Assembly: GCA_024690635.1 (NCBI GenBank)
Contig: JAILOW010000045.1
Coordinates: 1 to 40,390, forward strand
Reading direction: 5' to 3'
DNA length: 40,390 nucleotides
Origin: Butyrivibrio sp.
GTDB taxonomy: Bacteria > Bacillota_A > Clostridia > Lachnospirales > Lachnospiraceae
Below are positions 37,301 through 40,390 of the stretch, in pieces. The notes beneath the pieces are model-generated. The model made no database searches. It worked only from the letters and a program-made list of their open reading frames with translations, and had not been told where the DNA came from. Numbering within the stretch: position 1 is the first letter of the stretch; each line of letters opens with the position of its first letter. The translations under genes and the position numbers were made by a program.

Positions 37301-37438
37301 GCATTTACTGGGATCAACATCTATCCTAGCCTTGCCGTTTTCCTCTTTGGAAATACAGGCGCCAATGGCACTGCAGACCTTGATACACTTGTTACAGCCT
37401 ATGCAATTGTCATTTGTATATACGATGCTTTTATTCAT
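34307..37438 (-). CDS. [FeFe]-hydrogenase-like sensor fused to hybrid histidine kinase (receiver and Hpt)
   Basis: A 1043-aa cytoplasmic protein with no membrane segment. Two [4Fe-4S] ferredoxin motifs come first (Cys12/15/18/22 and Cys46/49/52/56). The H-domain (about 78-370) keeps the four H-cluster ligands Cys142 (SQPCPAVV), Cys190 (SPCIAKK), Cys296 and Cys300 (LNCQKGC). The neighbouring proton-transfer Cys of catalytic enzymes (TSCCPAW) is Pro141. An Fe-S motif follows (CTCCGYDSC, Cys426), then a helical linker, HisKA (His460 in SHEIRTP), HATPase (Asn577, DTGIGI, GTGLGM), a receiver (Asp718/719, Asp762, Thr794, Lys816) and Hpt (His915 in HALKS). It likely senses H2 or redox state and feeds a phosphorelay; no PAS domain or output regulator is present. 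The ATG lacks a good ribosome-binding site. Confidence 0.9.
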   Translation of the reverse strand: MNKSIVYTNDNCIGCNKCIKVCSAIGACISKEENGKARIDVDPSKCVACGSCIDVCVHGAREYLDDTLSFFEDLEKGEEISLLLAPAFKANYPDEYDSVLGGLKKLGVKRIISVSFGADITTWGYLNYIEKHDFKGGISQPCPAVVSYIERYIPELLPKLFPVQSPLMCAAKYARKEMGITDKFAFISPCIAKKLEIEDPHNKGLVQYNVTFEHLMKYVREHGISGPAQHSEIEYGLGSFYPTPGGLAENVRWFLGDQVYIRQIEGERHLYEWLHQNEDRIKEEKTPFLFIDALNCQKGCICGTAVNPEKSKTDDALYALLDIRENSKKEKSGDAWSRCDTPAERLAHYNEQFKNLSLDDYIREYTDRSAECSYEIPNEKQLEEIFASMNKFTEDSRHIDCTCCGYDSCLQMATAIHNGFNHKENCIYYEKAMVNELEIEKAIAEEATRAKSSFLANMSHEIRTPINAVLGMNEMILRESMEPDVVEYAQNVRIAGNTLLGLINNILDFSKIEAGKLEIVPVEYDLASVINDMVNMIQSKATAKKLELKLEFNEKMPKLLFGDEVRVKQIITNILTNAVKYTEKGSVTFSMDFEKAEGEPDNVFIIVSVKDTGIGIKPEDMKKLFTEFERIEVERNRNIEGTGLGMNITMQLLQMMGSSLKVESTYGEGSEFGFRLKQKVTKWEPLGNYREAFKEAMEGQKKYKEKFTAPSAHVLVVDDTETNLDVFKNLLKGTKMVIDTAISGDEALKLAADKRYDIIFLDHMMPEKDGIQTLHEMRAVSGGPNGDTPTICLTANAISGAREMYMSEGFDDYLTKPIDIDKLEELLIVCLPKDKVVIAKAPDEDDGTEADVSELPGWITDCKDIDAKAGIKNCGGTEEYLNILKGFYTSINAKADEIEGYYDEHDIRNYTIKVHALKSTARIVGALELSEKARALEEAGKESNVGFITENTGNLLKQYRKYVEILKPIEQSDDDLPEIDEGMLKDAYEGLSEFAGAEDYDSILMVLDSVKEYRVSPEDSKRFERIRNCLLELDWEGIKKEIP

Positions 37439-37477
37439 AATATTGTACGATCATCTAAACACAATAACGTTAAGAAA

Positions 37478-37483
37478 ATTATA
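37478..37483 (-). promoter_or_regulatory. Possible -10 box for the hydrogenase-like sensor kinase
   Basis: A perfect TATAAT on the minus strand, 40 bases upstream of the start codon, in the 113-bp gap after the solute-binding protein gene. No matching -35 was found. No terminator is visible in the gap, so read-through from the operon upstream is also possible. Confidence 0.35.
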
Positions 37484-37551
37484 CAATATCACTTCATTCA
37501 AAATTGTTAAATAAGTCTAAATATAGCCTTAACTTTAGCTAACTAACCTCA

Positions 37552-38571
37552 TCAGTAGTTCATGATCTTTTCAAGCATATCCATCTGACCGGCGCAGTAT
37601 TTATCGTAAACCTTCCTCATGGCTTCTCTGAATTTCGCCTTTTCGTCAGGGTTTAGTTTTATAACTGTTGTGCCGCTCTTTTCTGCCACCTCTCTGGAGG
37701 TCTTTTCGCGCTCTGCCCAGAGCTGTCTTTCCAAAAGAGCTGACTCTCTGCCGCATTCCACAAGGATCTCCCTGTCCTCTTTACTTAGCATGTCCCAAAC
37801 CGCCTGGGAACAGATCTGAAGCTCGGGAACTCTTGTATGCTCATCTACTGTATAGTACTCAGCTACTGCGTAGTGTTTCATAGCCTCGTAGGAAGGCCAG
37901 TTGTTTTCGGCTCCGTCAACTATTCCCTGCTCAAGAGCAGAGTAAACTTCGGAATAAACGATCTTTACAGGATTTGCTCCAAGGGCTGAGACCATGTCCG
38001 CCATAACCGCAGACTCCTGGACTCTTATGTTCATTCCCTTAAAATCCTCTATTCCCATAATGGGCTTGCCGTGGCTGTAGAAGTTTCTGGCACCTGCATC
38101 ATACCAGGAAAGTCCCACAAATCCATGCTCAGGAAGCTTTGTCAAAAACTCATCACCGATCTCTCCGTCCAGGACTCTCCACATGTGGTCGGAGTTTGAA
38201 TAAATATAGGGCATTTGCAGTATGTTCATCTCAGGAACATATTCAGCAAGCTGTGAAAGAGATACTCTGGCAAATGCGATGCCGCCGTACTTCATCTGCT
38301 GGATGACTTCGCTCTCACTTCCAAGCTCCGCCCCGTATTTTACGATTATCTTTATCCTTCCGTCTGTGCGCTCATTTACAAGTTCTGTAAACCTGTAGGC
38401 ACCCTTGGTGGTGGGATAATCCTCTATCTGGTTTTCGGCGTAATAAAGCACATGCTCAGGTGCTTTTTCAGCCTGTGCCTTTTTTCTGCCGTTCATGATC
38501 ATAAATGCGGCGCCTACCATGAGCAAAACTGCAGCAATGATAAGACCCGCTACTATGTATCTTTTTTTCAT
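37552..38571 (-). CDS. DctP-type TRAP solute-binding protein, membrane-anchored, no permease nearby
   Basis: A 339-aa extracytoplasmic solute-binding protein of the TRAP/DctP family. Residues about 5-27 are one hydrophobic segment without a lipobox Cys, so it is probably a signal anchor. The binding fold follows, with EVIQQMKYGGIAFARVSLSQL, NILQMPYIY and the family hallmark Arg183 in FKGMNIRVQES, which holds the carboxylate of organic acids or sugar acids. ENNWPSYEAMKHY lies near 222-234. The ATG overlaps the stop of the response regulator gene (ATGA), so the two are translationally coupled. No DctQ or DctM subunit follows; the next gene is the hydrogenase-like kinase. It may present ligand to the YesM-like kinase as a sensor partner, or work with a permease encoded elsewhere. 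Confidence 0.85.
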   Translation of the reverse strand: MKKRYIVAGLIIAAVLLMVGAAFMIMNGRKKAQAEKAPEHVLYYAENQIEDYPTTKGAYRFTELVNERTDGRIKIIVKYGAELGSESEVIQQMKYGGIAFARVSLSQLAEYVPEMNILQMPYIYSNSDHMWRVLDGEIGDEFLTKLPEHGFVGLSWYDAGARNFYSHGKPIMGIEDFKGMNIRVQESAVMADMVSALGANPVKIVYSEVYSALEQGIVDGAENNWPSYEAMKHYAVAEYYTVDEHTRVPELQICSQAVWDMLSKEDREILVECGRESALLERQLWAEREKTSREVAEKSGTTVIKLNPDEKAKFREAMRKVYDKYCAGQMDMLEKIMNY

Positions 38572-39359
38572 GAGCCTGTAACCTCACTCCTGTACTCACT
38601 TGGAGTTACGCCAACCATTCTTTTGAACACTCTTGTAAAGTAATTGGCATCTCTGTAGCCTGCTTCCGTGCTGACATCCTTTATATTGATCATGGGGTCA
38701 GCCAAAAGCTCTTTTGCCCTGTTCATGCGAAATTCATTGAGGTAGCTGATAAAGTTCTTGCCAAAATTCTGTTTGAAAAGCTTGCAGAAATACACATCCG
38801 AATAGCCCAAAACTCCGGCTACATCCTGAAGGGAGATATCTTCTTTGTAGTGATTTCTGATGTATTCTCCCGCCTCTCTTACAAGACTGTTGGATACGTT
38901 TGCATCACCGTCACCTGCCATTTTTGCAGCATCTTCCGGCGAAAGAGAAGCATCCGCATTCTCCGTATTTTCTCCCCTTGCCACTTTGTCGGCAATGCTG
39001 AAGGCTTCATCAATTACCGCAATAAGGTCCTCATCGGATCCGGGCTTTAAAAGATAGTCCAGCGCCCTTACTTCTATCGCCTTCTTGGCATAGGAAAATT
39101 CATCAAAGGCTGTAAGGAAAATGATGCTGCAATCCTTGTTCTTTTTTCTGATCTCCTCTGCGGCTTCAAGTCCCGTCATACCCGGCATCTCGATATCAAG
39201 GACCGCCACCTGGCAGTCATGTTCAAAAAAGCTCTCCACCGCCAAAAGGCCGTTCTCAGCCAGAAAAACCTCAGCCTGTTCTTTGTAATGTTTAGTTATC
39301 TTTTTGTAGACCACCTGTCTTTCGATAGGCTCATCGTCTGCAATGAGTATCCTGTACAT
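38568..39359 (-). CDS. YesN-like response regulator, receiver plus AraC-type DNA-binding domain
   Basis: A 263-aa cytoplasmic regulator. The receiver (about 1-120) has the acidic pair Asp8/Asp9, phospho-acceptor Asp55 (AVLDIEMP), Thr83 and Lys105 (LLKPGS). A variable linker (about 125-155) precedes an AraC/XylS double helix-turn-helix (about 160-258): ISLQDVAGVLGYSDVYFCKL for the first and IKDVSTEAGYRDANYFTRVF for the second. The start has GGAGG 5 nt upstream, inside the end of the kinase gene. Genes of this kind control uptake and degradation of sugars in Firmicutes. Its partner is the kinase at 39361; the solute-binding protein gene, coupled by a 4-nt overlap, suggests that extracellular solute is the signal. 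Confidence 0.9.
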   Translation of the reverse strand: MYRILIADDEPIERQVVYKKITKHYKEQAEVFLAENGLLAVESFFEHDCQVAVLDIEMPGMTGLEAAEEIRKKNKDCSIIFLTAFDEFSYAKKAIEVRALDYLLKPGSDEDLIAVIDEAFSIADKVARGENTENADASLSPEDAAKMAGDGDANVSNSLVREAGEYIRNHYKEDISLQDVAGVLGYSDVYFCKLFKQNFGKNFISYLNEFRMNRAKELLADPMINIKDVSTEAGYRDANYFTRVFKRMVGVTPSEYRSEVTGS

Positions 39360-39360
39360 C

Positions 39361-40390
39361 TCACTCCTCCGGATCCTGACGGATCACTTTGTTGTAGGGA
39401 ATCCTGATACTGATCTTTGTTCCCTTGTCTTTTTCCGAATCTAATTCAAATGCGGAATCCTGATACATGGATCTGATCCTTCTGTTGATATTTCCAAGTC
39501 CGATTCCCACAACATCCTTGTCAAGCACGGTTTTGTCCGCCTTTTCTTCAAGCTGCTGACGGATCTTTTCAAGAACATCTTTTTCTATTCCTATACCTGT
39601 ATCCTCTACGGTTATGATCAGTTCATCTCCTGATCTGTTGATGGATACGTCAACGCGTCCTCCCTCAACCTTGGGTGAAATGCCGTGAATGATGCAGTTT
39701 TCCAAAAGAGGCTGGAAGGTAAAGGTGGGCACCATTACATTGTCGGCGTCCACTCCGCATTTTAAGTCAAAAGAAACTCTGTCTCCGAATCTCATCTTCT
39801 GAAGATACATGTAGTCTCCGGCAATTTTGAGCTCCTGAGAAAGCAAAGTTTCTTTTTCCTGAGTTTTAAGATTATATCTGAAAAGCGAGCTCAGGGCCCC
39901 TATCATCTGCTCCGTTGTGGGAGCATCCTCAAGGTTTGCCATGCCGCCTATTACATTCAAAGTATTGAAAAGGAAATGAGGATTTATCTGGCTCTTTAAA
40001 AGCTCCAGATTCATGGTCTCAAGCTGTTTTGCAGTTTCAAGGTTTTCAACCTCTCTTGCATGGAGCTGATCCAGTGCGATCCTTCTTTCCTCAAGGGCAA
40101 GGATATACTCGCCCGTAGCGTATTTCATTTTGTTGAAGGCCATAACCAGTTCGCCCAGTTCGTCCTTGTTATCAACATGAATATCATCTGTGAAAAAGTC
40201 GTTGTTGGCGATTCGTCTTGATGCGTCCGCAAGCTTTAAGACAGGCTCTGTAATGGTCTTGTCCATCATGCGGGACACCTGGAAAGCCATGATAAATAAA
40301 AGAACCGAAAGACCTATCATCAGATAGGGAATAAAAGAGATAAGGGGCAGATAATTGTTGTATCTGCTGTTTCCCTCGTTCATTGTGATA
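39361..40390 (-). CDS. YesM-like sensor histidine kinase, partial (5' end outside window)
   Basis: The C-terminal 340-odd residues of a sensor kinase. The frame stays open to the right edge, and an ATG at 40383 has no ribosome-binding site in view, so the true start lies beyond the window. Counting from that ATG: membrane helix (about 11-36), HAMP (about 37-90), coiled coil, His_kinase domain with phospho-acceptor His136 in NPHFLFNTLN, and HATPase with QPLLENCIIHG, DTGIG and GIGLGNINRR. This is the YesM/LytS-type architecture; an extracellular sensing domain is expected in the missing part. It ends 1 base before the start of the response regulator. It likely responds to a carbohydrate or organic-acid signal, perhaps through the solute-binding protein in the same operon. 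Confidence 0.9.
   Translation of the reverse strand, partial: ITMNEGNSRYNNYLPLISFIPYLMIGLSVLLFIMAFQVSRMMDKTITEPVLKLADASRRIANNDFFTDDIHVDNKDELGELVMAFNKMKYATGEYILALEERRIALDQLHAREVENLETAKQLETMNLELLKSQINPHFLFNTLNVIGGMANLEDAPTTEQMIGALSSLFRYNLKTQEKETLLSQELKIAGDYMYLQKMRFGDRVSFDLKCGVDADNVMVPTFTFQPLLENCIIHGISPKVEGGRVDVSINRSGDELIITVEDTGIGIEKDVLEKIRQQLEEKADKTVLDKDVVGIGLGNINRRIRSMYQDSAFELDSEKDKGTKISIRIPYNKVIRQDPEE

Noticed and set aside
34307..37438. A catalytic hydrogenase
   Set aside because: The proton-transfer Cys is Pro and the protein continues into kinase, receiver and Hpt domains, so a sensory role is more likely than H2 turnover.
37500..37551. TTAGCTAA and TAGC/GCTA dyads after the solute-binding protein gene as a terminator
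   Set aside because: The stems are short and AT-rich with no following T-run.
1..40390. tRNA, rRNA, insertion sequences or prophage genes
   Set aside because: No cloverleaf, transposase or integrase motifs, or terminal repeats were seen in the intergenic gaps, all of which are under 300 bases.

Overview
The window looks like chromosomal DNA of an anaerobic Firmicute, most likely a Lachnospiraceae member of the rumen or gut (Butyrivibrio-like). This is inferred from gene content, not from a marker gene. The clues are YesM/YesN-type two-component genes, a GH43 lipoprotein, papain-like peptidases with the clostridial lectin-like domain, BspA-type leucine-rich repeats, an [FeFe]-hydrogenase-like sensor, moderate GC, strong GGAGG ribosome-binding sites and several TTG/GTG starts. 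All convincing genes but one (29003..29263) lie on the minus strand, so the text below follows transcription from right to left.

Right end (40390 to 34307): a signalling cluster. A YesM-like sensor kinase, cut by the window edge, abuts a YesN-like AraC-type response regulator. That gene overlaps by 4 nt a membrane-anchored DctP-type solute-binding protein with no transporter subunits beside it. About 110 nt further on is a 1043-aa fusion of two ferredoxin clusters, an [FeFe]-hydrogenase H-domain, an extra Fe-S motif, a histidine kinase, a receiver and an Hpt domain. The four protein ligands of the H-cluster are present, but the cysteine used for proton transfer in catalytic hydrogenases is proline. 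This points to a redox or H2-sensing phosphorelay and is the most striking single gene here.

Middle (34129 to 26577): a 1592-aa secreted protein with BspA-type leucine-rich repeats, ending in about seven copies of an unrecognised module of roughly 115 aa; a small orphan gene on the plus strand; a MATE-family exporter; and an XRE helix-turn-helix fused to a Uma2-type nuclease fold, 33 nt upstream of the next gene.

Left (26543 to 2632): four giant secreted peptidases in two tandem paralogous pairs. Two are C1 (papain-like) proteins of 2145 and 2051 aa with lectin-like, InlB-type and many Big_2 Ig-like domains. Two are S8 (subtilisin-like) proteins of 1702 and 1764 aa with Big_2 repeats. A small PPOX-type flavin-binding protein gene precedes the first S8 gene and probably shares its transcript. 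Both pairs keep their catalytic residues. These four and the leucine-rich repeat protein share one plan: signal peptide, acidic Ser/Glu/Asp/Ala linker, functional domain, long Ig-like stalk, and no visible sortase, SLH or membrane anchor. The linkers share an AADAASS-type motif across unrelated families, and their internal repeats keep the protein sequence while varying the codons.

Left end (2508 to 105): a GH43 glycosidase lipoprotein and an ArsR-like winged-helix regulator in one operon. Its promoter lies inside the terminator of the neighbouring protease gene. Taken together, the window describes cell-surface degradation of proteins and plant polysaccharide plus sensing of small solutes and redox state. 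No tRNA, rRNA, insertion sequence, phage gene or CRISPR array was seen, and no gene-free stretch exceeds 300 bases.
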